Shown in pieces: positions 45,767 to 56,999 of a DNA stretch of 64,000 nt. How positions within the stretch are numbered: position 1 is the stretch's first letter; every line of letters starts with the position of its first letter. The notes under the pieces were generated by a model. That model was not told the DNA's origin, searched no databases, and worked only from the letters and a program-made list of their open reading frames with translations. Origin of the DNA: Stenurella melanura (lineage: Eukaryota; Arthropoda; Insecta; Coleoptera; Cerambycidae); NCBI GenBank assembly GCA_963583905.1, contig CAUZXK010000157.1, positions 62,001 through 126,000 of the forward strand. The letters are read 5' to 3'. Made by a program: the position numbers and the translations under genes.

Positions 45767-46874
45767 CTTTCGTGGTTTCGTTCTTCTACCACGAGATGGT
45801 AGTAAACGGTAACGGTCGGTAAGCAGTAACAGATAACAATGGGCGGTCTGAGCGGTGTCTCAGAGAGATCCTGTCACAACGGTAGCTTACTATGAAGTGT
45901 GGGGAACGGTAACAGTAGCCAGAGGCTGTCAATGAACAGTCTGAGCGGTATCCCAGAGAGGTCTGTTCACTACGGTGGCCCAGGACCAAGTGTCCTCTGC
46001 TAACTCCTAAACGGCTTGATATATCGAGTCGAGAGTAGTTCCGATGGATTCTGCGCACTCGATTTACTGTTCCAAGAGGGGTCACAAGCTATATCTCCAC
46101 TGTCACCGGAGTTTCTAGAACTCCTGGCAAAATCCGGTGGGGGTCGATTTAGACGGTGTCTGGTGGTGCGGACAACTGATTCCTATCGGTTTTAACTGGT
46201 TGCGGCTTTCCCCCTCTCCACGGTACACTTTTTTCCGGAACGGACGGTCGGATCGTGACGAAACCAGCGGCAATCGATTCAGTGTCCTCGAGTTACTGCT
46301 AAATGAGGGGTCACTTGCCTAGTAACTCCAGTCTCCGGAGTGGTCAGGTATTCCGGACAGAATCCGGGCGGTCGGTAAAAGTCGGTGCATATGGTGTCTC
46401 AGGGTGCTGTTTATCACCTAGTATGGGTCCTACTCAATTCAGACCCGTAACTTGGCTATAGCACACTTTTCCGTGGAACGGACGGTCGGATCCGGTTGCA
46501 AACGTCACCAATCGATTCCTTGGGTTTGATTACCCTGAAAACGATACCCCACACGATATTTTGTGTGTTCGGGTACCTTCGGCGGACTTCGGAAGTGTTC
46601 GGTCGGAGATCGGGTTTTTGCTAGAAGTGCAGCCTCCTCGTGTGTTAACTCCACAGAAACTGCCTCTGGTTCGGAAAAATTCCCAAAGGGGTTATTAAAT
46701 AGTTAATAACGCCCTCGGGAGCGGTCGGAGCGGTTCGGCTGTAGTCGGAATCGGTTCCTCGTGCTCGGTTTAGTCGAAAATGACACCTCACACGCCTATG
46801 AGTGTCTATTCGGAGAATTCGGTTGCTTTCGGTGACTGCCGAATGTGAAGTCTAAACTACTTTCCCTATTTACG
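45767..46874 (-). other. Leader between primer site and gag
   Basis: About 1.1 kb without a supported gene. It contains a duplicated block: CGGAACGGACGGTCGGATC or a close variant occurs near 46230 and 46475, each followed by an ATCGATTC phrase. CGGT is very frequent on the plus strand. It may hold packaging signals. Confidence 0.6.
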
Positions 46875-46892
46875 GTCCCTGCTCGGGCGCCA
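46875..46892 (-). promoter_or_regulatory. Primer binding site, probably tRNA-Lys
   Basis: On the coding strand TGGCGCCCGAGCAGGGAC starts 5 nt after the LTR end. It begins with TGG, complementary to the CCA of a tRNA. It differs by about one base from the complement of the tRNA-Lys 3' end as known from lentiviral primer sites. Confidence 0.7.
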
Positions 46893-46897
46893 AAGTA

Positions 46898-48309
46898 TGT
46901 GACGTTTCGTTCACTCGTCGGTTGAGTGAAGGGGCGTCACTTTGGCACTCGAGCTCGGTGCGGTTACGGTAAGCTCGGGCGCCACCTTTACAGTTTTTCT
47001 CGTGGTGTAAAGGACCCACGCTAGCCTCTTGACACAGCCTGTTACAGTAGGGCTGGGATAGCGTCAGAGGAGATACGGTACGTCCAGGGGTCTAGGGGTA
47101 GTAGACTTCACACACACCAAAATAAAAGGCACAGTTCAGATCCTATATATAGATATTTATTACTCCTAATATATAATTATACCTAACCTATAACTACTAC
47201 GGTTAACGGTGACGGTGGCGAAGCAAGAGGGCGGTTATAAGCAGGATACGAGCTTAGAGAAACGGAACGGTAAGTCGGAGTAACTACTATCGGTATAAAA
47301 GCGGACAGAGCAGATGCCAGGCGGAGGAAAGCAAAAGCACAATAAACAATAATAAACAAATACTCGGGCAACTTGGCTAAGGCGCAGAGCCTAAGGTTAG
47401 TACGCACTTCCGGTCACGGTTCCTTGTTGGTGTAATCACCCCAAAGGAGAGATTAAACCAACGAGGTTCACGGGCGCTACTTTGCGCTGGTGGATGTCCT
47501 TGTAGCTTTCCAGTCGACGCACCTAGACCAGAAAGCCCCAAGCTTCCCAAGTGCTCGCTTGTCCTCCAGACGACGCAACTAGGCCAGAGGGCAAACACGA
47601 GACCTGTTACCAGCGGAAAGTTTCCCAGCCACACACTCTCCCAACTTGCACACTGGCTTGCTCCGGTAGGCGGTATTTGGTCGGGGATGATATCTCGGTG
47701 TGCTAGAAGGCTTTGTGACTTTCCAGTCGACGCACCTAGACCAGAAAGCCCCAAGCTTCCCAAGTGCTCGCTTGTCCTCCAGACGACGCAACTAGGCCAG
47801 AGGGCAAACGCGAGACTTGTTGCCAACCACTGTATCTTCCCAGACACACGGCGGAGCAAACCGGGAGTAGTACACGGATGGCACTTAGTCCCAGCCAAGC
47901 TGCTTATTTACGGTCGGTTTTACTTACTCTCTCTCTCCTATGAGACGGCGGTTTCCAATCAGCCTGGTAACGGTCCAAATGAATGGACCCAGGCTAATAA
48001 TTAATTATTTGGCTGGCTGGGCCAAGCATTCGTTAACGGTGAAGCCAATAGTGTCAGTGATGGAGACAGTGCTCCATCTAGCGGCGTGTATGTCTACTTG
48101 CTAAATGAAAGTATATTACTTATTTATGCTCTGTGTGGACAGTATAAAATATTAATATTTAAAATACAAAAATAGACGGTGGGTTTGGGTGTAATTTCCA
48201 CACTAGAAATTACGCCCAATACCTGTATTAGAAAATACCTATATCCTAAATAGAGAAATAGACGGCGGTGTCGGGTGCAATTTCTACAATATAAAAATGC
48301 TTCATTACA
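46898..48309 (-). repeat. 5' LTR (1,412 bp)
   Basis: The promoter-proximal LTR for gag and pol. It shows the same internal 88-bp duplication (about 47509-47596 and 47722-47809). A TATA-like run on the coding strand lies near 47144-47151. Confidence 0.95.
47144..47151 (-). promoter_or_regulatory. Possible TATA box of the 5' LTR
   Basis: TATATATA reads on the coding strand inside the LTR. The position is plausible for a retroelement promoter, but no start-site evidence is available. Confidence 0.25.
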
Positions 48310-48524
48310 ACTGTAGTAAAAAGTAAAACATATTTTTTTAAAATTCATATACCCGGAACCAAAAGCTTTGGGGGTGGTCAATTGGGCAAAGTAATTATGC
48401 ATTAGTGCTATATCACCGCCCCTAAAGCTTTTGGTTTCCAGGTGTATGAATTAAAATATTTTTTTGCTTTTTAGTAGTTTTCTAAAATAAAAGCTTTTTC
48501 TTAAAAATATTTGTATGTATTCAA

Positions 48525-49565
48525 TATATTCCTTTTTACTTTAACTTTTTAACTATTTACCTACTTCCAACTTATAAAGATAGTAATAAGTGTAAGGAGG
48601 TTGGTGACTTTACGTTAATAAACTCCCTCGTATTATATCACCTTGTAGCATAAACGTATGGTGTAGATATTCAAGCTGTTCAGTCCTCGCTGAGTTGCTC
48701 CACAATCTAGTTAACATTAATCATCTCATGTGTATTAAAAACTTGATTTGGAAACAATAACTCGTTAGAGAAACAACAATAAAAAGAAGTAATCTGTATT
48801 GACCAACCTACTTGGGAAGTAAAAGTAAAACAATGTAGCAGGTAATCGACTTAAGTCGATAATAAATGTGGACATTGTCGTTACGTCAATTAGGTCGCAT
48901 GTTTCAATATGGCTTTGTGTCATACTTCATTAATTAAATTTTTCGATATCTTCGAATAGACACTTTGTTTCATTTGTTATATGTTGATAATTCCACAAAA
49001 AAAGTTCATTAGTAATTTCAAAGGAATAGTAAAGTAACTGTATTTCTAATACTAATATACAAGATAACCTCAATTTAAAACTCTTACACCCTCCATAGGA
49101 ATTTTTTTCAGACTGAATAAATATTCTATATACTACAGCTCAGTCTCCCCTGCTTTTTGAGCTTACTAAATTATGTAGATCTCGAATAATGGAACAAATC
49201 TACTAAATTTGATTTAGTTTAGTAAATTACAATATAGGCCTGATCAGAATCTTAGCAAAAAATAGAAAATAGAAACCAAAGAAAATAATAATAGGTCGTT
49301 CTGAAACCATCCCAGGGTTCTCTACTTCCCACTAGCATATGGCCAGTCATTCACGAAATAGTCTGTATACGAGTAAGATTTTGACTCACATGTAGTTGTT
49401 GCGCCAGATGCAAGGACACAATTTAGAAACTAGATAATGGTAATAATAATAAATCAGGCAAACTCTGAAGACCGAGCTAAACTCAATGAACCAAAACCCT
49501 ATAACTCTCCCGATAGGTACCTATAATCTTGTAATTGTCGATTGACTTCAAAGTGACATCGTGAA
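48525..49565. other. No gene seen
   Basis: AT-rich sequence without recognisable genes or repeat ends. Confidence 0.5.
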
Positions 49566-49569
49566 AATG

Positions 49570-50526
49570 GATTGGACGGCAAGAAAAATCCTGATAATGG
49601 TCGGAATTTATTATCTGAAGGCAGATGTGCACAGGTTATACATCAACAGCAAGAACGGTGGCTGTGGATTAATAGGAAATCTGCTTATGATCTCTCAATC
49701 ATAGAACTGAGCGCGTGTATCCGACAGAGGAAGAAAAAATTTACACGACTAGTTAAAGATCGAGAGATCACATGCTCCGGACACAAACTTCTATTAAATT
49801 CAGAAAGAAGCACGTAATATCCAAGAAGAATATTTGGAAACCGAAACCACTGACGAAGGCGCCAAGAAGAAAATTAAATGCTGCATCGAAAAGAGCAAAA
49901 TAAAAGTACTGTATGCAAAGCCGATGCATGGACAATTCTTCCGCGACCTTGACCGACCGGCAGTGGACAAAGAGGCGTCTACATAGTAGTGGAGTGACTC
50001 GGGCTTGAAAGCGGAAACGGAAAGTTTAATAATAGCAGCACAGAATCAAGCACTAAATACCAGATACCACCAAAGGATGATCCCGAAATAGTTGACAGCA
50101 AGTGCAGAATGTGCTGTCTAGCAGAGGAACATGTTACTTACTTGGTAGCAGGATATACTACTTTGGCACCATGAGAATATACTCTCCGATACAACAGAGT
50201 GACCAGTTATCTCCACTGGGTCATGTGCAAGCAATTCGATATATAGATATTGCAAAAATGTTATGAGCATACTCTTAAAAAAGTTGTTAACACCAATGAT
50301 GTCACAATTATGTGGGACTTGCCTATTATAACCGACAGGGAAATTAGTGTGAATCGACCAAATATCGTCGTAGATAATTGGAAGGAGGAAACCTGCCTAC
50401 TGATCGATATATTCATCCCAAATGACGTTAACGTGATGGTCAAGGAAACTGAGAAGTTGAGCAAGTACAAAGACCTAATAGAAGGGAGCAGGATGTGGAA
50501 TGCAAAAACCACAGTTCTGCCAGTAA
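49570..50526 (+). pseudogene. Decayed non-LTR element with restriction-like endonuclease (R4/Dong-like)
   Basis: Plus-strand pieces read RLYINSKNGGCGLI (about 49640), PMHGQFFRDLDRP (about 49922) and ETESLIIAAQNQALNTRYHQ (about 50020-50075). A Cys-rich segment (CRMCCLAEEHVTYL) lies near 50105, and the C-terminal endonuclease follows (NRPNIVVDNW, TCLLIDIFIP, KLSKYKDLIEGSRMW; 50350-50500). The NRP(D)I-V...LLID-IP pattern is the PD-(D/E)xK-like nuclease of R2/R4-type non-LTR elements. Here the key Asp is Asn. Several frame breaks occur upstream. The last part (50250-50526) is open. The recognisable coding stops where a repeated tail begins. Confidence 0.65.
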
Positions 50527-51365
50527 TGAGCTGTTTTCTCTGTAGTTACCGAAATTCTAATAGATGGCAGCAGGGGCTAACCAGGTTTATTTTGGCGGTA
50601 TTATTTGAATTATTTGTTTTGTTTCATTCTGTCATTTGTCAACTCTCTGTGACATTGTTTTGCGGATTATTGGTTAGGTATCAGGTTTTAATAATTATTA
50701 CTATTGCAAGAGAAGTCTATTAACTTTAATTTATTTACATTTTGGTACAAACATTAATCATAAGTACAATGTTACGCTGTTATGCATTTTCACCAATAAC
50801 GTTTCTACGAAAATTGCTTAACATGCAACACACGAATAATATATCCTCAGACAATATGGTTTCTGTATTATTAAAAGGTGTTTGGAGGATTTTATAAGTT
50901 TTTATGAGAACAATTATACGTTCAACATGTACCCTTTTGCTGGCGATTTTCCTGGTTTTACTGAGCATGGCATTGCTAATATGATTTGATTTTTAAAAAA
51001 ATTCTGGTATGTTTATAGTGACTCTGGTTACAGCGAAGAGATCTTGGACACCTTAGCGCCTCGGTTTTTTAATTCTTGTTTGAGATCATTAAGTGACCAA
51101 GTTCCATAATCTCTGATTGTCAATGCCACTTCTGAAGCTGCATCCATCACAAAGTTTTTAGCGTTTCTAACAATTAACATGAAAACAAACTTATGTGAGG
51201 TTATCACCGATGATTGTGCATGCGAACGTCAAGTCAATCAGCCAACCTGAAATAATTAAAATCGATGTAATGCCAACCGAAATTTGGTAGTAAAACCTGG
51301 TTAGCCCCTGCTGCCATCTAGCGGTCCCGATAGTGCGAAAACAGCTCATTGTAGGGGCCCTTGTA
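50527..51365. repeat. Inverted pair of a ~65-bp tail sequence
   Basis: About 50527-50595 on the plus strand and about 51290-51360 on the minus strand share ATGAGCTGTTTTC and AGATGGCAGCAGGGGCTAAC with the following bases. It may be the 3' end of the R4-like element present in two opposed copies, or the inverted ends of an ~835-bp element. I cannot choose between them. Confidence 0.6.
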
Positions 51366-51509
51366 ACTGTTAAGAAAGGCCATGATCGGAGTCGGAAAGA
51401 ACCATAAGTTTTCAAGAATCTGGAACGGGCCTCAACAAAGCTGCATTCCTTGGTGTAATACAAGGGGGTCAGTGAACTTTCCTCCCCACAGAAGAATGCG
51501 AAATTCATA

Positions 51510-53200
51510 ATAATCGTAATAGTAACTTTTATTTCCTAATCACTAACACAATTTATTGTGGGTGCATCAATTCAAGTTAATATGCATAAACATAATACAG
51601 TATAAAATATAAAATAAAATACACTTAAAATTGTATAAGACATAACACGTACATAATGACAAACTACAAAAAAAGTATAAGCACGCAATAAACAAATAAA
51701 TATACAAATGGTGAGTAACATTCATTAACCTCATAGAAGAATTTTTAAATTAGAAAACTCTTTATCCTCCTTTTAAAAGTAGATAGGCCATTACAATTTT
51801 TCAGATTAGTGGTTAAGTAATACATTTTTCAGCCGTTGTAGAACACACCTTTTTGTTGTAATGCTATTATATGGCGATGTGGAATTAACTGTTCTTTAAA
51901 TTTTGTTTGATTTAATTGATTATATGAAAACAATGTTTCCAACAATTTTCTGTATTTCAACAAACTTATAAGCTGACGGCGTTGGTTAACCAGAATAAAC
52001 CTATCAAATTGCAGTTGCATCTGGTAAAGACAGTGAGTCAACAATGTCCAATTCGCTTCGATTGTCTGTCATCGAGTTGGCAAGGAAGTTACGTGAGTCG
52101 CATGGAATAAGAAAGTAGCAAATGTATTAATAAGATGCAGTTTATTAATACTGTGATAACTTTGCCATATTTTAAAGCTATCAACTAAATGTTAAATATG
52201 AAACGGATTTGGTATAACAAAGCTCCTAGATGCCTGTTTCCTTTGATGTGTTAAGGAAGCCATGAACAAGAGCATTTCACTGTCGTTGGCAACAGAGTGC
52301 GTATCTGAGAAAAACATTAATTAATGCATTAATGCAAAATGTTTATTTTTACTAACGGCTTCTTCTCCATTACATATTTACACTGAAATAATTTTCAAAT
52401 ATCAAAATATTGAACTCGGCACACTCGACGTGCGATTCGCCAACCAAGTGATCATCATTTTGAGTTTTAATTATCATCAGATAAACTGAGTTGCCATCCT
52501 CTTTACACTTTTATCTATTGTTAGAAGTTGGAACAAGTTAAATACTTGATGGTACCATAATGCAGAAATTGACGAATTTGGGTTCTGGTAAAATATGTAA
52601 ATTTTTTTTATATGCTCAAACCTAATGCGGTTTTTTATTACCCTCGACCTATTTCCATTATGGATGTCGATCATCTACCCTATTCTCATTCTACAGTCAG
52701 ATGCCAAACTGTGGTTTCTTTCATCTACGATATGAAGAGAATGAAAATAAAAATTGATTGATTGGGATATAGCAGTTACTGATAATTTTCTGTTCAGTAC
52801 GTAATTTTTTATTATATTTATGACATTGTAGATAATCGAAAGTCATTTACCTGAACGCAGCGATGTGACGCGGCGCGGCGCGGCGGTTGGTAGAGGTGGA
52901 ATTAAAACTCCATCTCCACCAAAAGATGTCGTTCGAATTTTTAACATCAAACTCGGTATCAGCGAATCTGTTTTCATGTGTCCAATTTCATGTAAACATT
53001 TTGCCATTACCCTTATTGAATCCGCCATTTTGAATTGTTTGTTTAAGACATGAAAGTATCAGCTACCGAAAATGACTAATTTTATTACAGTTCGGACGCA
53101 AGTTTAATTTTGTCTAGTTTTTGAGAGGCTGGCATTCGGCACTAGGCGTAATTTGATGAAGAATCTATAATGGGACGGCCACTGCACAATAACACTCTAT
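51510..53200. other. No gene seen
   Basis: AT-rich and without recognisable genes. A GC-rich CGCGGCGCGGCG stretch near 52870 stands out but has no clear meaning. Confidence 0.5.
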
Positions 53201-54260
53201 AATTACTTCCACATCCACGTAGTGGAGTGAAAGTATAGTAACCGTAAAAAAATCTTTTTTGGTTGAAATAGGTTTAGCATGTAACGTCGAGACTTTAAAT
53301 TAGTGCGAGAAAAAAAAACCGTATGTGTATTGCTCTGTCTGTAGGTCTGTCGGTCTCTCTGTAACTTTTTTGTGCTCACGATTACTCGGTAGTAATGAGA
53401 TATTGACTTGTTTGGTACACATATGTACTATAATGAGATCTGGAACTGGATTATATTTTGAGCTTATTCCGTTAGAGGGTTGAGGTGAAATAGGGCATAT
53501 AAATAAGGCAAGCTAGTAAAAGTCCAGAAACTTTGGATTTGATGTATATACTAGAAGCAAAGGTCTAAAAATTTTTTATTACATTTGCCACCACCACCTC
53601 CATTCCATTATTAAAGAGGTTAGCAAAATAAAACTAAGATTGACTTGAAATTTGGTACAAGTGCGAATTATAATGGGAATTGGAACTTGATTATATTTTA
53701 ACTTATTCTGTTCAAGGATCGGAGGCGAAATTGGGGTAAATAGGGGTAAATGAGTAAAGCAAGCCATTAAGAATCTAGATACTCGAGATCTGTTATATAT
53801 TATAAGCCAAGGCCTCAACTTCTTTTATGGCATCGGCCACCCCTACTCCATTATTAAATTTGTGACCAAAATAAAATAAAGATGTTGACTTGTTTTGTAT
53901 CGGTATGTATTATAAGGGGATCTGGAAATGGATTATATTTTGAGTTTTTTTCGTTGAAAGGTATGGGTGAAATAGGGAAAGATAAGTGGAGCAAGTTATA
54001 AGAGTCCAGAATCTTGAGATTTGATATATGTACTAGAAACTAAAGTTTCAATTTTTTTTACACATCTCCACCCTACTGTATTATTAAGCGTGTTAAAAAA
54101 TTAAATCAAAATATTGACAAAATTTGGTACACGTATCTATTATAACGAGATCTGGAACCGGATTGTATTTCGAATTTATTCTGTTGAAAGCTTGGGGAGT
54201 AAAAATAAGTAAATAAGTGGAGTAAGATGGTAAGAGTTCGAAAACTTGAACTTTGCTGTA

Positions 54261-54262
54261 TA
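54261..54262. other. TA target duplication, left of the DD41D element
   Basis: Pairs with 56761-56762. The reconstructed empty site GTATATACTAG matches the sibling repeat near 58411. Confidence 0.85.
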
Positions 54263-54833
54263 CAGGGTGTTTCAGTTAAAAGTCCCCAGGCCATTATCTC
54301 TAAAATAAATAAAGATATTTTATTTTTGTAAATGGCAGATGATTGATACCAAAGAAAGGTTTAAATAACGGTGATTAGAATTTTTCCTCAACAGCACACA
54401 GAGATGGCGCTGCGATGCAAAACTATTTTTTCATGGCTGGAACCTTGAAACATAAGCCATGTGATTAAACAATAATTTGTGAATAATTTTGATGGTATAG
54501 AGAATTTACAAAAAACAAGCCGTTTTGGAGTTACATGAGTTTCTTTCATTAATGCCAGTACACGTGAATTTTGATAAATCCCTATAATTTATTTATTATT
54601 TATTATAGAATATTGGTTACCAAACACTTTTTTTAAAGATAAGGAAAGTGATATAATACACTATCATAAAATTATGTTTACCACTTCCGGCCAAACCGGA
54701 ACTAACATGATGAACCAATATCCATATGTTCCTACATATTAAATTTTTTTTTCTGATAACGCTTCTAATAAAACGGCTCCCAAAACTTAAAGTAAGTAAG
54801 ACAACAAAGAAAATACACACTAATTTAGAATGG
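54263..54833. repeat. Left terminal inverted repeat of the DD41D element
   Basis: About 571 bp, inverse of 56197-56760. Differences are a few substitutions and small indels, for example near 54430-54460. Confidence 0.9.
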
Positions 54834-55014
54834 TAATGAAAAATCTATTTAAGAGATATTAGTAGGCTTTGATTTAATTTTAAGTTTGACAGTTATTAAA
54901 CAAAGTTTGTAGTTGGTGCATTTCAATCATAGTTTCAAACAGAAATAGTGTACTTAGAAACAATTCAAAGCAAATTAATCCAAATAAGGCAATAAAAAAA
55001 AATTAATTTAAAAA

Positions 55015-56070
55015 ATGGTTAGATACACCAATGAAGATAAGTTAAATATGATTTTAATATACGGTGAATGCAAAAGAAATTCCCGACTAGCAAAACGATT
55101 GTTTTGTTTACGATTTCCAAATAGACCTACACCCGATAAAAAAACATTTATCATGCTGTTTAAAAATTTAAGAAACTGGGGTAGTTTTAAGAAAACTATT
55201 CATAACAGAAATAGGCCAGTTAGAAACGATGAAAATGCAGCCTTGGTGTTAAATAGTGTTGTCAACAATCCTCAATGTTCTCTCCGGAAATTGGCATCGG
55301 AAAATAATCTGTCGATATCTTCGTGCCATAGAATATTGAAATCAAATAAATACCATCCATACAAATTAAAATTGATCCATCATTTAAGGCCTGGTGATTA
55401 TGAACGAAGATTACATTTTCTAGCTGAATTTTCAGTTCTTTCTGAAGAATGCCCAAATTTTAAAAAAAATGTGCTCTGGAGCGATGAAAGCCATTTTCAC
55501 AACAACGGAGTTGTGAGTAAGCATAACTGCCGATACTGGTCACAAAATAATCCTAGATGGATGAGAATGACCCGAAATCAGGTAACTTTTGGAGTTAACG
55601 TGTGGTGTGGAATATTAAATTCATATATTATTGGACCATATCTATTCCATGGGACTTTAAATGGAAGAAAATATGAGATATTTTTGAGAAATGTATTGCC
55701 AGGATTATTAGAGACTATCCCTCATAACCAGGAGAATATTTGGTTTCACCAAGATGGTGTACCACCCCATAACTCAGTACTAGTCAAAGATTGTCTTAAT
55801 GAAATGTACCCTCAGAGATGGATTGGTACTAATGGAGTAGTGAGATGGCCAGCACGATCACCTGACTGGACTCCATTAGATTTTTACCTTTGGGGGTATT
55901 TAAAAAGTGTAGTGTACATTGAACCCATTGAGGATATGGCCGATTTGTATAATAAAATATATGCAAGTGTTGCTGCTATAAATAGACATACGTTACAAAA
56001 AGTTTGCAATGAAACGGTGTACAATATGTGTATTCATGAAGAAGGGAGAAATTTTGAACATTTAATATAA
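55015..56070 (+). CDS. DD41D transposase, intact
   Basis: 351 codons from ATG at 55015 to TAA. The enzyme cuts the element out and inserts it at TA. The N-terminal part (about 1-60) begins YTNEDKLNMILIYGECKRN and looks like a first helix-turn-helix. A second HTH-like part follows (about 70-115: CSLRKLASENNLSISSCHRI). The catalytic domain has WSDESHFHNNG (Asp157), WFHQDGVPPHN (Asp247) and RSPDWTPLDFYLWG (Asp289), with 41 residues between the last two acids. This is the DD41D arrangement of Tc1/mariner relatives. The tail ends FEHLI. No stop or frameshift is seen and length is usual for the superfamily. It lies centrally between the inverted repeats, about 180 bp from the left one. Confidence 0.93.
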   Translation: MVRYTNEDKLNMILIYGECKRNSRLAKRLFCLRFPNRPTPDKKTFIMLFKNLRNWGSFKKTIHNRNRPVRNDENAALVLNSVVNNPQCSLRKLASENNLSISSCHRILKSNKYHPYKLKLIHHLRPGDYERRLHFLAEFSVLSEECPNFKKNVLWSDESHFHNNGVVSKHNCRYWSQNNPRWMRMTRNQVTFGVNVWCGILNSYIIGPYLFHGTLNGRKYEIFLRNVLPGLLETIPHNQENIWFHQDGVPPHNSVLVKDCLNEMYPQRWIGTNGVVRWPARSPDWTPLDFYLWGYLKSVVYIEPIEDMADLYNKIYASVAAINRHTLQKVCNETVYNMCIHEEGRNFEHLI

Positions 56071-56196
56071 TAAGTACCTACTAATAAGAAAGAAATTAGT
56101 TTAATTTCATTTTTAATAATATTTCGATAGTTTTTAAATGTTTGTTTATAAAACTTTTGTTTACGTTCTTTACTGAATTGTTAATATAAATTTAGC

Positions 56197-56760
56197 CCAT
56201 TCTAAATTAGTGTGTATTTTCTTCGTTGTCTTACTTACTTTAAGTTTTGGGAGCCGTTTTATTAGAAGCGTTATTAGAAAAAAAAATGCAATATGTAGGA
56301 ACATATGGATATTAGTTCATCATGTTAGTTACGGTTTGGCGGGAAGTGGCAAACATAATTTTATGATAGTGTATTATATCACTTTCCTTATCTTGAAAAA
56401 AAGTGTTTGGTAACCAATATTCTATAATAAATAATAAATAAATTATAGGGATTTATCAAAATTCACGTGTACTGGCATTAATGAAAGAAACTCATGTAAC
56501 TCCAAAACGGGTTGTTTTTTGTAAATTCTCTATACCATCAAAATTATTCACAAATTATTGTTTAATGACATGACTTATGTTTTAAGCCATCAAAAAATAG
56601 TTTTGCATTGCAGCGCCATCTCTGTGTGCTGTTGAGGAAAAATTCTAATCACCGTTATTTAAACCTTTCTTTGGTATCAATCATCTGCCATTTACAAAAA
56701 TAAAATATCTTTATTAGTTTTAGAGATAATGGCCTGGGGACTTTTAAGTGAAACACCCTG
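56197..56760. repeat. Right terminal inverted repeat of the DD41D element
   Basis: About 564 bp, inverse of the left repeat. It starts about 125 bp after the transposase stop. Confidence 0.9.
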
Positions 56761-56999
56761 TATACTAGAAACCAGCGCCTCAAATTCTTTTATGCCATTT
56801 GCCACCTTCACCACCACCCCCACGCCCACTCCATTATTAAAGATGTCAACAAGATACAATTGTGATTTAGTGGCAGATGATTTCATGTCATATTAAAATA
56901 ATTTGTGCAATTATTTCCACATACTGGAGTGCAAATATAACACCAAGATGTTTTCTTTTAAAGATACTTGGATGCGAAATCTGTATGTGGAAGTAATGA

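Larger units (their letters stand above)
39475..48309 (-). mobile_element. Complete Ty3/gypsy LTR retrotransposon
   Basis: 8,835 bp, coding on the minus strand. Its LTRs are 39475-40886 and 46898-48309, each 1,412 bp, with TG...CA ends and a 4-bp target duplication (ACTG at 39471-39474 and 48310-48313). In coding order: 5' LTR (46898-48309), primer site, a long leader (46874-45767), gag, pol in the -1 frame, a purine tract, then the 3' LTR. The domain order protease, reverse transcriptase, RNase H, integrase is that of Ty3/gypsy. No env-like gene is recognised. LTRs appear identical wherever compared, so insertion was recent. The region is far more GC-rich than its surroundings. Confidence 0.95.
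39437..48521. repeat. Older hairpin element split by the LTR retrotransposon
   Basis: With the LTR element and one ACTG removed, 39437-39474 joins 48314-48521 to make a palindrome. The left part begins TTTTTAAGAAAAAGCTTTTA and its inverse lies at about 48480-48510. CCAAAAGCTTTGGGGGTGGT (about 48360) pairs with ACCGCCCCTAAAGCTTTTGG (about 48414-48433). The centre is near 48395. It was a roughly 250-bp hairpin MITE before the retrotransposon landed in its left arm. Confidence 0.75.
54263..56760 (+). mobile_element. Complete Tc1/mariner DD41D transposon
   Basis: 2,498 bp, starting CAGGGTGTTTCA and ending with its inverse, inserted at TA. Terminal inverted repeats are unusually long: 54263-54833 and 56197-56760, about 565 bp each with only scattered mismatches. 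The single gene is an intact 351-codon transposase. Short frames within the repeats (54820-54617 and 56210-56413) are mirror images of each other and not genes. All visible parts needed for movement are present, so it may be active or only recently silenced. Confidence 0.95.
53209..56998. mobile_element. 250-bp-repeat element (copy 3), host of the DD41D insertion
   Basis: The left end at 53209 (ATTACTTCCACATCCACGTA) and the right end at about 56985-56998 (GTGGAAGTAAT) are inverted copies. Between them are four to five internal units in the opposite orientation to copy 1, each with ACTTGAAATTTGGTACA or a variant and a TATACTAGAA phrase. The DD41D transposon lies within a TATACTAG phrase of one unit. 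Without it the element would be about 1.3 kb. Confidence 0.7.

Noticed and set aside
54617..56413. A pair of 67-codon frames with similar sequence, on opposite strands
   Set aside because: They are the same inverted-repeat sequence of the DD41D element read twice.
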